From Flavobacteriales bacterium (GTDB taxonomy: Bacteria > Bacteroidota > Bacteroidia > Flavobacteriales_F > PHOS-HE28): a stretch of 64,000 nt of DNA. Positions 34,203-42,549 of the stretch are shown here, piece by piece; position 1 is the stretch's first letter; each line of letters starts with the position of its first letter. Both the position numbers and the translations under genes were made by a program. The DNA is taken from positions 124,001 through 188,000 of the forward strand of contig JAHBUL010000002.1 of NCBI GenBank assembly GCA_019638085.1, read 5' to 3'. The notes under the pieces are model-generated. The model had not been told where the DNA came from and ran no database searches. It worked only from the letters and a program-made list of their open reading frames with translations.

Positions 34203-34439
34203 ATGGATCTGAACGGGCCGAAGTCCGGACAGACCATGCTGTCCAGTCCGGTACAGGACCGCATCATGGACTTCGAGGAGATCCCCGCCGCGTATCGCTA
34301 TGCGGAAACCGGAAAGAAGATCGGCAGCGTGGTGATCCGGGTGCCGCGAAGGCACGTTGTGAAAGCAGATCACGAAGACCAACTGGATCGGCTCAGATCC
34401 CCTGAAAAGCCTTCGGCGTGCCCTCCTCGACGCACTTGA
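34203..34439 (+). pseudogene. C-terminal remnant of a zinc-type alcohol dehydrogenase/quinone oxidoreductase
   Basis: Within a 78-residue frame, the segment DFEEIPAAYRYAETGKKIGS followed by VVIRV is the typical last part of medium-chain dehydrogenases (F-E-x-I-x-x-A-x-x-x-x-E-x-G-x-x-x-G-K-x-V). The preceding 300 residues of such an enzyme are absent, and the tail after VVIRVP is unrelated. This is therefore a leftover gene fragment. Confidence 0.6.
34393..34420. repeat. imperfect direct repeat left of the propeller pseudogene
   Basis: CTCAGATCC followed by TGAAAA, CCT and GCGTG recurs at 35623-35651 with about 24 of 29 bases alike. The two copies flank the propeller pseudogene. Confidence 0.4.
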
Positions 34440-34542
34440 ACAAAGGCATGAGGTATGAATGGAAATGGGTGCGATCCACATATAGCTTTGGTCCCATCTC
34501 ATATCATCCATGGTCCAGCCCGATTCCATTCCATTGAGGCAT

Positions 34543-35587
34543 ATGATGCTCTTGTGCTCGTGGATGTTCCTGCTCTCTTGCACAGGCCAGGGCGGGAATA
34601 CCATTCCGCAAGCCCCCGTGCAACCCAGTACCGATAAACTGCTGGAGGGTACCCTCCGTGGACCCGCTCAGGAACAGATCAGCGAATACATCCGCCGCAT
34701 GTTCCAGGACCGGGAAGGGAATATCTGGTTCGGCACCAACGGAGATGGCGTGTGCCGCTATGATGGGCGTTCGCTTGTTTATTACCTGGCCGGAACCACC
34801 GTGCGTGGGGATCGTACAGGATGCGAAAGGAGACCTGTGGTTCGCGACATCAAGCGGTGTTGCGCGTTACGATGGCACCAATTTCACCCGGTACACCAAG
34901 GCGGATGGATCGGCCGGCGACGACATGTGGAGTGTGGTGCTGGACCGGAATGGAACTATCTGGTTCGGCACGGTGGATGGTGTATCCCGTTTCGATGGAG
35001 CGCAGTTTACGTCTTTCGCGCTTCCAGTACCTGACCTCACAGGCCGGAAGGATGTGTTCCCTGCACCGAAATTGGTGAACTGCATCGTACAGGACAAGGC
35101 CGGGAATATCTGGTTCGGCACCAATGGTGGCGGGGCCTATCGCTACGATGGCCGAAAGCTTACCAACTATTCGGAAAAGGAAGGGCTCTGCAACAACTTC
35201 GTTCAGTCCATCATCGAGGACCGTGCTGGCAAGATGTGGTTCGGGACCCGCTTTGGAGGTCTTTGCATGTACGACGGGAGCGGCTTTACATCGATCGCGA
35301 AGAAGTAGGGGTTGGCCAGTGATTTTGTTTGGTCATTGTATCCGGACCGGGCCGGCACCCTCTGGATCTGCTCGGCAGGCGGAGGGCTGTGTTCCCTGCG
35401 TGGAGAAGAAGTCACCTGCTACAACGAAAAGGATGGGCTGGGCAACCAGTATGTGCAAAGCATCCTGGAAGATGGCGCCGGGCATCTTTGGATCGGCACG
35501 TCCGGTGGCGTGTACCGCTTCGATGGAAAGCGCTTCACGAACTGGACGAAAATGGATGCGCAGGTGGGGATGAACTTGGTGAAGTGA
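34543..35587 (+). pseudogene. two-component-regulator-type propeller lipoprotein, frameshifted and interrupted
   Basis: A lipoprotein signal (MMLLCSWMFLLSCTGQ) is followed by propeller blades (NIWFGTNGDGVCRYDG, DLWFATSSGVARYDG, TIWFGTVDGVSRFDG, KMWFGTRFGGLCMYDG, HLWIGTSGGVYRFDG). The reading frame shifts at the GGGG run 34807-34810. Reading GGG instead restores TVRGIVQDAKGD, so one extra G is the lesion. Farther on, an in-frame TAG at 35306-35308 interrupts K-K-*-G-L-A-S-D-F where Glu would be expected. Two independent lesions suggest a pseudogene; assembly error is the alternative. Intact, it would be a surface lipoprotein without kinase domain. Confidence 0.75.
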
Positions 35588-35601
35588 AGGGCGCTCTTCA
35601 C
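35584..35601. terminator. GTGAAG/CTTCAC hairpin after the propeller pseudogene
   Basis: A perfect six-base stem with a GGCGCT loop overlaps the stop codon of the pseudogene. No T run follows, so terminator activity is uncertain. Confidence 0.35.
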
Positions 35602-35622
35602 CATGCAGAGCACCGGCCTCCC

Positions 35623-35651
35623 CTCAGATCCAGTGAAAAACCTACAGCGTG
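35623..35651. repeat. imperfect direct repeat right of the propeller pseudogene
   Basis: This is the partner of the repeat at 34393-34420, in the same orientation about 1.23 kb away. Confidence 0.4.
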
Positions 35652-35697
35652 AGCCCTATGCCGCAGTCCCGCTGGGAATAAGATCCATCTTTGCGTC

Positions 35698-37746
35698 ATG
35701 CGCTCCTTACTCCCCTTTCTCCTCGCCCTGTTCAGCTTGAATGCCACGGCCCAGCAATGGAACTGGGCCACCAGCGGAGGTGGCACCAGCAATGAGGACC
35801 AGTGCTACGCCATAGCCACCGACAGCCAAGGCAACGTGTACTATGCCGGCACCACGCGGGGCAGCAACGGCGTGTTCGCATGCGGCGCGGTGGACGTGGG
35901 CGCCACCACCGGTGCCGTAGTAGTGAAGTACAGCGCGCAGGGCACATGCCTGTGGATGCGCACCATCACCGTGCCCAGCTTCGATGCGCGGGCCTATGCC
36001 ATCGCCATCGATGCGCAGGACCGCATCTACGTCACCGGCAGCTACCGGGGCACGGCCACCTTCAGTGACAGCCTCTCGTTGGCCAGCTTCGGCAGCAACA
36101 GCGACATCTTCCTGGCGCGCTACGACACCGCAGGCAATTGCCTGTGGGCCCGGCGTGCAGGCGGCAACTACTGGCCCGATGAAGCGCGCGGCATCGCACT
36201 TTCCGATGATGGCGGCATCTTCATAGCAGGAAAAAGCGGTGGCGACCCCATCCGCGTACACGACCAGCAACTGGCCAATCCCGGCGAGCACAACCAGGTC
36301 TTCCTGGCCCGCTTCGATAGCACGGGTGCGGTGCAATGGGCACGCATCTCCACCGGGAACGGCGATACCAAGAGCTGCCGGGGCATCAGCATCAGCGGCG
36401 ATAAGCTCTACGTGACCGGCCAAGCCAACTTCGCCACGGCGAGCTACGGCAACCTCAGCCTCACCAACAACGCCAGCACCGGCAACCTCTATGTGCTGGC
36501 CTGCGACCTCGATGGCAACGGACTGTGGTCCCGCGCCTATTCCGGCCTTTCCAACGTGGAAGGCATGGGCATTGCGGCCGACAGCTTAGGCAACCTCTTC
36601 GTGGTGGGCCGCCTCTGGGGTAGCCTGCACCTGCCCGATGACACCTTGGCCTCGGTGAGCAGCGATGACGACATCCTGCTGCTGGGCTTGGACCAGGAAG
36701 GCAACTACCGCTGGGGACACAGTGCGGGTTCCGCAGCGCGCGACCTCGCTTGGGGCGTTACCACCGATGGCATGGGCAACGCCTACGTCGCCATGCATTT
36801 CCAGCAGACCATCCACCTGCTGGGGCAGAGCATTACGGCCCTGGGGAGTGAGGATGCCTTGATCCTTAAGCTACGCGCCGAAGGCACGCCGGTGTGGTAC
36901 AGCCGCCCCAGTGGCTACCAACGCGATATCGCCTTGTGCATCCATCGCCAGCTTCAAGCACCACACCGTTTGTATTTCGGCGGCTACTTCTGGGGTACCA
37001 TCACCTACGGCAACTCCACCATCAGCGACGTACTGAACGGCGACGGCATGCTGGTGAGCGGCATGGACACCACCTTCGCCGTGAACGTACACAGCATACC
37101 GGCGTGTCCCGGTGCATGCAATGGCAGCCGCACCGTATTCATCAATGGCGACGGGCCTTTCAATGTGCTCTGGAGCGATGGCGCCACCGCCACCACCCTG
37201 CTCGACCAATGCGCCGGCGAGCTCTCGGTGGTGGTGAGCGATGCCCATGGCCAGAGCATCATTGTGGATGCAGCGCTGGCCACCAGCACTGACCCCGCAC
37301 TTAGCGTGCTGCAGCTCAACGATTCCCTATGGGTGGAAGGAGGTACGGGCTGGCAGTGGTTCCTCAACGGCGCAGTGCTGGCGGGTGCGGACAGTGCCTG
37401 GCACCTTGCCCTCAGCTCCGGCATGTACCATGTGGCCTATGTGGACGCGCAGGGTTGCGCATGGCTCTCGGACACGCTTTCCGTGGTGCTGGGCACCGGG
37501 GTGGAAGATGTTACTGTGGCGGCTCCTGTGCTGTACCCGAACCCCGGCAGCGACCGGATCTGGCTGCGCAATGGTTTACCGATCGCCTCGGCCCGCGCGT
37601 GGAGCATGGCCGGGCAGCGTCTCGACCCCGTGGTAGAGGGCAACCGGATGCTCCACATCGCACAGTGGACTCCCGGCCTCTGGATGGTGGAACTCACTTT
37701 CACCGACGGGAGCACCGGACGCTACCGGGTGCTGAAGGTGGACTGA
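35698..37746 (+). CDS. SBBP-type beta-propeller protein with T9SS type A sorting domain
   Basis: A 682-residue secreted protein with signal peptide MRSLLPFLLALFSLNATAQ. The body (about 20-450) is built of seven or more SBBP-like blades (DSQGNVYYAGTTRG, DAQDRIYVTGSYRG, DSLGNLFVVGRLWG, DGMGNAYVAMHFQ). A SprB-like segment (about 460-525, CPGACNGSRTVF) follows, and the type A sorting domain (about 600-682) begins with VLYPNPGSDRIWL. Such proteins are surface or extracellular; ligand unknown. It is the only gene of its transcription unit unless read into the FUSC gene 58 bases downstream. Confidence 0.87.
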   Translation: MRSLLPFLLALFSLNATAQQWNWATSGGGTSNEDQCYAIATDSQGNVYYAGTTRGSNGVFACGAVDVGATTGAVVVKYSAQGTCLWMRTITVPSFDARAYAIAIDAQDRIYVTGSYRGTATFSDSLSLASFGSNSDIFLARYDTAGNCLWARRAGGNYWPDEARGIALSDDGGIFIAGKSGGDPIRVHDQQLANPGEHNQVFLARFDSTGAVQWARISTGNGDTKSCRGISISGDKLYVTGQANFATASYGNLSLTNNASTGNLYVLACDLDGNGLWSRAYSGLSNVEGMGIAADSLGNLFVVGRLWGSLHLPDDTLASVSSDDDILLLGLDQEGNYRWGHSAGSAARDLAWGVTTDGMGNAYVAMHFQQTIHLLGQSITALGSEDALILKLRAEGTPVWYSRPSGYQRDIALCIHRQLQAPHRLYFGGYFWGTITYGNSTISDVLNGDGMLVSGMDTTFAVNVHSIPACPGACNGSRTVFINGDGPFNVLWSDGATATTLLDQCAGELSVVVSDAHGQSIIVDAALATSTDPALSVLQLNDSLWVEGGTGWQWFLNGAVLAGADSAWHLALSSGMYHVAYVDAQGCAWLSDTLSVVLGTGVEDVTVAAPVLYPNPGSDRIWLRNGLPIASARAWSMAGQRLDPVVEGNRMLHIAQWTPGLWMVELTFTDGSTGRYRVLKVD

Positions 37747-37804
37747 TACGGAGCGTGACCGAAGGAAAGATCCCCATCCTCGCGAACCTGCAAGCCGTTG
37801 ACAA

Positions 37805-40090
37805 ATGCTCTGCATGCGGCCAAATGCGTTGGAACCTATCTTGTCTATAAACCGCTCCACTTTGCGCACTGGAAGCCGTCGCATTCACGAGACCGTACAG
37901 GAACTCCTGCAGTTCCTGAAGAGCACCAGTTTCACAAGGGCGCTCGTGGTCGGTCTGGCGGTGACCATACCCATTGTGGCAGGCCTATTGCTCGGGGTTC
38001 TCGATATCGGACTGGCACTTGGCTTCGGTGCCTTCTGGAGTTCGCCCAGCGATATCAGTGGTAGCTTCAAGCACAAGAAGTACGGCATCCTCATCTCGGC
38101 CGCATTGGCCATGGTGGTCGCCTTTATCGGCGGCCATCTGCATTACGAAACATGGCTATCCCTCCCTATCCTCGGGGTTCTGAGCTTCAGCATTGCCTAT
38201 CTCTCCGTGTACGGGTTCCGCGCTACGCTGATCAGCTTTTCCGGTCTTCTGGCGTTGATCCTGAGCTTTGCCTTGGACCCCGGTGACCTGGAGATCCATC
38301 AATATGCCCTGCTGATCGGTGTGGGAGGGCTTTGGTACCTGCTCTTGGCCAAGATCTGGTACCGGGTGAACGCCAAGGCGGAGATCGAGGAGTTCCTATC
38401 CCAGACCTATGCACTTACCGCGGACCTTCTGGAAACACGGGGGAAATTGGTAGGCCAGCAAGTGGACCGTGAGAAATTGCAGTCCAAGCTGTTGAACCTG
38501 CAGAGCGCACTTACGGAGAACCATGAGACCCTGCGCGAACTATTGATCCTTTCCAGAAAACCTTCCGGCTGGACGAATTACCAGAACAAACGCTTGTTGA
38601 TCTTCGTGCAGTTGATCGACATGCTGGAAACAGCCATCGCCAATTCCGGTGATCATGACCGAATGGATGCGCTCCTTCGTAGCCACCCCAGGTATATCAA
38701 GGCATTCCAAGGTCTCTTTTTCGAAATGTCCCGCCATTTGCGGAGGATCTCCGAGGCGGCCAGTGGGAAAAGGATGCTTCCCAATAACGACGAACTGCAA
38801 CAATACCTTGAAATTGACCAGGTGAAAAGATCCCTGCGTGCCGAAGACCTGGCCCACGATGAGTATTTCCTGCTGCGGAACTTGATCGAGTATCAGGAAA
38901 AGCAGTTCGACAAACTGAAGAAGATAAAGCTGTTGCTCGGCGAAGCCGATACGCTGAAGGTGGAACCGATCGACCACAAGTACGCCCAACGCTTCATCAC
39001 CACACAGAACCTGGACCCCCGGCTGCTGGTACGGAATTTCGGTCTGCGCTCCTCCATCTTCCGGCATTCCATGCGGCTGTCGGTAACGGTGATGGTGGGC
39101 TATGCGCTCGGTCTGCTCTTTCCGTTCCAGAACCCGTACTGGATCCTGCTGACCATTATCGTGATCATGCGGCCGAGCTACGGCCTCACAAAGCGCCGGG
39201 CCAAGGACCGTATGCTGGGCACGCTTATCGGCGGGTCCATCGCTACGGCCGCGGTGTTCCTGATCGGCGACCCGAATGTCTACGCGGCCTTGAGCATTGC
39301 CTCCTTGGTGATCTCCGTTTCCATGCTCCAGAAGAACTTCAGGGCAGCTTCGATCTTCATCACGCTGGCCGTGGTATTCCTATATGCCATCATTGAACCG
39401 GACATCCTCACCGGGATCAAGTTCCGGATCATCGATACGCTCGTAGGCGCTGCGCTCGCCTATGCCGCCATGCGCTGGCTCTTGCCTACCTGGGAGTTCG
39501 TGGAGATCAACGGAAGTGTCGGGAAAAGCGTGAAGGCGAACCAATACTTCTTCCGGAAGATCACCGAGTTCTATACGAAAAAGGGAGACCTGCCCACCGC
39601 ATACAACATCGCGCGCAAGGAGGCATTCTTGGCAACCTCCAACCTGAACTTGGCCTTCCAGCGTATGGCGCAGGAGCCCAAGTCGAAACAGCGGAATATC
39701 GATATCGTGTACGAGCTGGTCATCCTGAACCATGCGTTCCTGGCCTCGCTGGCATCACTGAGCATTTACATACAGCACTACACCACCACGGAGGCATCCG
39801 AACAGTTCAGGTCCACCACGGATAAGATCGACCAGAACCTGGATCGAGCGATCCACTGCTTGAAGCAGAACAACTTCGACCTTACGAACAGGCCCTCCCC
39901 CAACGAGTCTCCGTTTGAGCAACAGCAACTTGTCTTCAAGCATTTGGAGCTCAGTGATCTGGCATCCAAGGACCAGGGCACGATCCGTGATCTGCAAGAG
40001 GCTCATTTGGTTTGGGAACAGATGCAATGGCTCTACTCCATCAGTGGCAAAATGCTGAAGCTGGCTGCATCCGTGAAGGGCGGTCGATAG
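37805..40090 (+). CDS. FUSC family inner-membrane protein (YccS-like)
   Basis: A 761-residue protein. A first bundle of about six membrane helices (residues 40-190) is followed by a long cytoplasmic helical region (about 190-420). A second bundle (about 425-560) contains the FUSC_2 signature FPFQNPYWILLTIIVIMRPS and GLTKRRAKDRMLGTLIGGSI. The C-terminal 200 residues are cytoplasmic and helical. FUSC proteins are thought to be efflux or envelope-stress transporters, for example for aromatic acids; the substrate here is unknown. Starts at 37805 or 37814 are both possible. Confidence 0.88.
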   Translation: MLCMRPNALEPILSINRSTLRTGSRRIHETVQELLQFLKSTSFTRALVVGLAVTIPIVAGLLLGVLDIGLALGFGAFWSSPSDISGSFKHKKYGILISAALAMVVAFIGGHLHYETWLSLPILGVLSFSIAYLSVYGFRATLISFSGLLALILSFALDPGDLEIHQYALLIGVGGLWYLLLAKIWYRVNAKAEIEEFLSQTYALTADLLETRGKLVGQQVDREKLQSKLLNLQSALTENHETLRELLILSRKPSGWTNYQNKRLLIFVQLIDMLETAIANSGDHDRMDALLRSHPRYIKAFQGLFFEMSRHLRRISEAASGKRMLPNNDELQQYLEIDQVKRSLRAEDLAHDEYFLLRNLIEYQEKQFDKLKKIKLLLGEADTLKVEPIDHKYAQRFITTQNLDPRLLVRNFGLRSSIFRHSMRLSVTVMVGYALGLLFPFQNPYWILLTIIVIMRPSYGLTKRRAKDRMLGTLIGGSIATAAVFLIGDPNVYAALSIASLVISVSMLQKNFRAASIFITLAVVFLYAIIEPDILTGIKFRIIDTLVGAALAYAAMRWLLPTWEFVEINGSVGKSVKANQYFFRKITEFYTKKGDLPTAYNIARKEAFLATSNLNLAFQRMAQEPKSKQRNIDIVYELVILNHAFLASLASLSIYIQHYTTTEASEQFRSTTDKIDQNLDRAIHCLKQNNFDLTNRPSPNESPFEQQQLVFKHLELSDLASKDQGTIRDLQEAHLVWEQMQWLYSISGKMLKLAASVKGGR

Positions 40091-40134
40091 CAACCGCCAA
40101 GGTGCCCGTGGCCAGAATCCGTACACTTATTCCC

Positions 40135-40986
40135 ATGGACGAAAGCAGGACCGGTAAAGCATTCGGCGGCGTGATGGGCACGGCTTTCAAGAGCGTGCGT
40201 GTTCGCATGCTCTGGGCTATGCTGTGCGTGCTGCTTTATGGAGCACTACCTGCACAGACGGTGGTGATCGACACGTTGCGCGCGGTGCAGCCGTGGGGCC
40301 AACAGGTGGAATACACCTTTCCGAGCGTGCGCCTTCCACAGGATCCGGCGGTGAGCGACAGCATCAACCGTCAACTTTCCATCGCTTTTCTTGGCGTGGA
40401 TCCACTCACCTCAGAGAAGGACCCATTGAGCGAGCTGTGGGGCGAACCGGGGTCGAGTGGCGTACCACGGATCAACAGCTTGCACTGGACCTGTGAACGC
40501 TATGCTCCCGGCGCCCTCACGATCCACCTCGTAGGTGAAGCGTGTGGCGCGTACTGCGAAGGCTTTGATATGCACTATACCTATGATCTATACACCGGTG
40601 CGGCCTTGGACCTTGACGGAATGTTCAGCAAAACCGGGCTTGTGGTGGCCCAGGGTTTAATCACGCGGCGCTGGCAACAAAGGCTTGCACTGCGCATCGA
40701 TCAACTGAAAGCGGAACGTGCAGCGCTCGGCGTAGGCCAGGAGACAGTGACCTATCAGGACGAAGCGATCGGGATGTTCGAAGAATGCATGGGTATGAAC
40801 GGGCAACGCAGCGCTCCGATCGCTGACTTCTTCCCCACTCCGGATGGGCTGCGCTTCATCACCGCACGGTGCAGCCACCACGTGGACCAGGAAAAGGACG
40901 ACCTCTTCCCCCTGGCGATCGACCTGTCGCGGGAAGAGGTATCCCCGTTGCTGCGGCTAGCAGCTCAGGTGGCGCTGGGTTGGTGA
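40135..40986 (+). CDS. exported protein of unknown function
   Basis: A 283-residue protein. The ATG at 40135 leaves a basic N-region followed by a hydrophobic signal core (MLWAMLCVLLYGALPAQ); ATGs at 40174 and 40207 are also plausible. The mature part has GACGAYCEGFDMHYTYDLYTG-like sequence (Cys-rich at about 177-183) and TGAALDLDGMF, resembling the 'TG-x-L-x-L-x-D-L-F' strand of the DUF3298/RsiV group; the match is weak. Four more Cys occur in MFEECMGMN and TARCSHHVD. The function is not known. It follows the FUSC gene with no overlap if this start is used. Confidence 0.6.
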   Translation: MDESRTGKAFGGVMGTAFKSVRVRMLWAMLCVLLYGALPAQTVVIDTLRAVQPWGQQVEYTFPSVRLPQDPAVSDSINRQLSIAFLGVDPLTSEKDPLSELWGEPGSSGVPRINSLHWTCERYAPGALTIHLVGEACGAYCEGFDMHYTYDLYTGAALDLDGMFSKTGLVVAQGLITRRWQQRLALRIDQLKAERAALGVGQETVTYQDEAIGMFEECMGMNGQRSAPIADFFPTPDGLRFITARCSHHVDQEKDDLFPLAIDLSREEVSPLLRLAAQVALGW

Positions 40987-41092
40987 GGCGACATTATGCG
41001 CTCCGTTTTCATGCGTCGTATCGCGAATCGGCACGGCCTTTCAATATTGGGATATCACTGGTGTCCGGGATAATTTGACGATGCTGGCGTTT

Positions 41093-41120
41093 GTGCCCCC
41101 GGCTCGGGGGCCGGGGTCAC
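41093..41120. repeat. long GC-rich hairpin
   Basis: The arms pair over nine of ten positions around CTCGGGGG. It could terminate transcription of the upstream gene, but there is no T run. Confidence 0.5.
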
Positions 41121-41158
41121 AAAGAGGGATCCGAACAGATCGCCCCAGAAAAGCTGTC

Positions 41159-41179
41159 ATGCCGGGCCTGATCCGGCAT
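41159..41179. repeat. ATGCCGG...CCGGCAT palindromic element
   Basis: A seven-base perfect stem surrounds GCCTGAT. The form is that of the widespread 'TGCCGGGCNTGAYCCGGCA' type dispersed repeat. Only one copy is visible in this window. Confidence 0.5.
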
Positions 41180-41414
41180 CCCACTCGAACGCGATCTTGT
41201 GTTTTCAAAAAGGCAAGGTCCCATTTCGTTGAACTTCAATTTCTGATCCGGCAGCACCTTGGTCTTTCCCCGGACAACAGTGATTGAGATATATGAGCCA
41301 TGGCCACCCAACTCGTTGGCTGAGATCAATCCCCATGAGGAAGGGTCAAGATTTGGACCTCCTCACATCATGCCAAGTACTATCGGTATCTTCGTCATAC
41401 CTAACCCCTTCACC

Positions 41415-42224
41415 ATGCTTACAATTCGTACTCCCTTTGTACTGGCCCTTGGCCTCTCACTGATCGGTGCCGCACAACCCGCATTCGGCCAAGCCTGTAC
41501 CTCCACGGATGTGCTGGCCACTCCGTATGATTCGAACAATGGGCTGGACGGCATCATGTTCGACCTCACCGCGCTCAGCGATATCACCATCAACTGCTTC
41601 GAGGTGAACATGGCACTCGGGAACTATGATGCCGTGATCCTTCACAAAACAGGCACGCATGTGGGCTTTGAACAGAGCGCAGGAGCATGGACAGAGCTCG
41701 GCACGGCTCCGGCCATACCAAGCAACGGTGAGGGCGTTCCTACTGCGATACCGATCGATGTGAACGTGGGCATGGTAGCCGGCACCACGCACGCGTTCTA
41801 CATCAGTACCACGGACGGTTCGAGCACCAAGTACACCGATGGTAATCTCCTGGGTGCGGTCTTCGCTTCGGATGCCAACCTGCAAGTGAAGCAGGGAACG
41901 GGGATCAACTACCCGTTCGCATTCAACCTCTCGCCACGGAAATTCAATGGCACGATCCACTATTCGGCAGGAGCCGTGGGCATCGCCGACCAGCTCGCCA
42001 CTCCCTTGCTCTCCCCATGGCCAAATCCGGCCACGAAAACGCTCCACATTGCCGGAAGCATTGGATGGACCGTTACAGTTACCAACGCATTGGGGCAAGT
42101 ACTATCCCGCAGCCCTTGGAGTGCCGAGTTGGATGTATCAAACCTCGCTTCCGGGCTCTATTTGCTGAACCTTTCGGATAAGGATGGCAATCGCTTGGGA
42201 AGCGTACAGTTCGTGAAGGAATAG
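41415..42224 (+). CDS. secreted protein with T9SS type A sorting domain
   Basis: A 269-residue protein. The ATG at 41415 starts a signal peptide (MLTIRTPFVLALGLSLIGAA). The body (about 28-185) opens CTSTDVLATPYDSNNGLDG and has the look of a beta-sandwich: MFDLTALSDITINCFEVN, YDAVILHKTGTHVGFE, TTHAFYISTTDG. The remainder (about 195-269; LLSPWPNPATKTLHIAG to VQFVKE) is a type A sorting domain. The same beta-sandwich pattern is common in uncharacterised Bacteroidota surface proteins. The enzymatic role, if any, is unknown. Confidence 0.85.
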   Translation: MLTIRTPFVLALGLSLIGAAQPAFGQACTSTDVLATPYDSNNGLDGIMFDLTALSDITINCFEVNMALGNYDAVILHKTGTHVGFEQSAGAWTELGTAPAIPSNGEGVPTAIPIDVNVGMVAGTTHAFYISTTDGSSTKYTDGNLLGAVFASDANLQVKQGTGINYPFAFNLSPRKFNGTIHYSAGAVGIADQLATPLLSPWPNPATKTLHIAGSIGWTVTVTNALGQVLSRSPWSAELDVSNLASGLYLLNLSDKDGNRLGSVQFVKE

Positions 42225-42299
42225 GATTTCCTAAGCCCGCTATTTACCGACCAGATCGGGTTCGGCCGGCTACCCGACCGTTGGGTTCCACCTACCTGA

Positions 42300-42480
42300 A
42301 AGTACCGTTCCTGCTCGGTTAAGCACCATATCCCCTGCGCTCGCGTTTTCCGCGAGTGCGGGGCAGCTGATCCGCCTCCGGCGGTTTCCAGCATCATGGA
42401 CTCTCCCACTGCTCTGCCTATTCCACCCCTGTTCCATTTGATCCCCATGCGATGAAAAGTACCGTTCCTGTTCGGTAACA
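42300..42480. repeat. two copies of AAGTACCGTTCCTGYTCGGT, 159 bases apart
   Basis: Copies at 42300-42321 and 42459-42480 match at about 20 of 22 positions. Each has ACCG/CGGT arms. A weaker relative (CCCGTTCCCGTTCGGT) lies at 56255. The spacing and number do not fit a CRISPR. Confidence 0.6.
42336..42400. repeat. REP-like double hairpin, copy A
   Basis: The hairpin GCGCTCGCG-TTTTC-CGCGAGTGC is followed by CCGCCTCCGGCGG and TTTCCAG. The same order of elements occurs at 54202-54262. Confidence 0.7.
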
Positions 42481-42549
42481 CACCGCAGCCCGTTACCTGC
42501 ATACGGGACGCTTCCATCCGCTCCACCTTCGATGCAAATCCGATGCATC

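Larger units (their letters stand above)
40987..41414. other. 428-base intergenic region with two hairpins
   Basis: No gene is supported. Two structured elements are visible: a 10-base stem (GTGCCCCCGG / CCGGGGTCAC, 41093-41120) and an ATGCCGG/CCGGCAT palindrome (41159-41179). The palindrome resembles the dispersed TGCCGGGC-TGA-CCGGCAT element seen in many bacterial genomes. The rest, including the T-rich stretch near 41205, is unremarkable. Confidence 0.55.
42225..42549. other. 325-base intergenic region rich in dispersed repeats
   Basis: It holds two copies of an AAGTACCGTTCCTG word (42300, 42459) and a hairpin repeat (42336-42400) shared with 54202-54262. No gene is supported. Confidence 0.6.

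Noticed and set aside
35306-35308. amber codon as a recoding signal (pyrrolysine or readthrough)
   Set aside because: The same gene has an independent frameshift, and no recoding machinery or downstream structure is apparent; decay or error is simpler.
42300-42480. possible CRISPR or iteron array
   Set aside because: There are only two copies 159 bases apart, with unrelated hairpin repeats between them, and no replication or cas gene.
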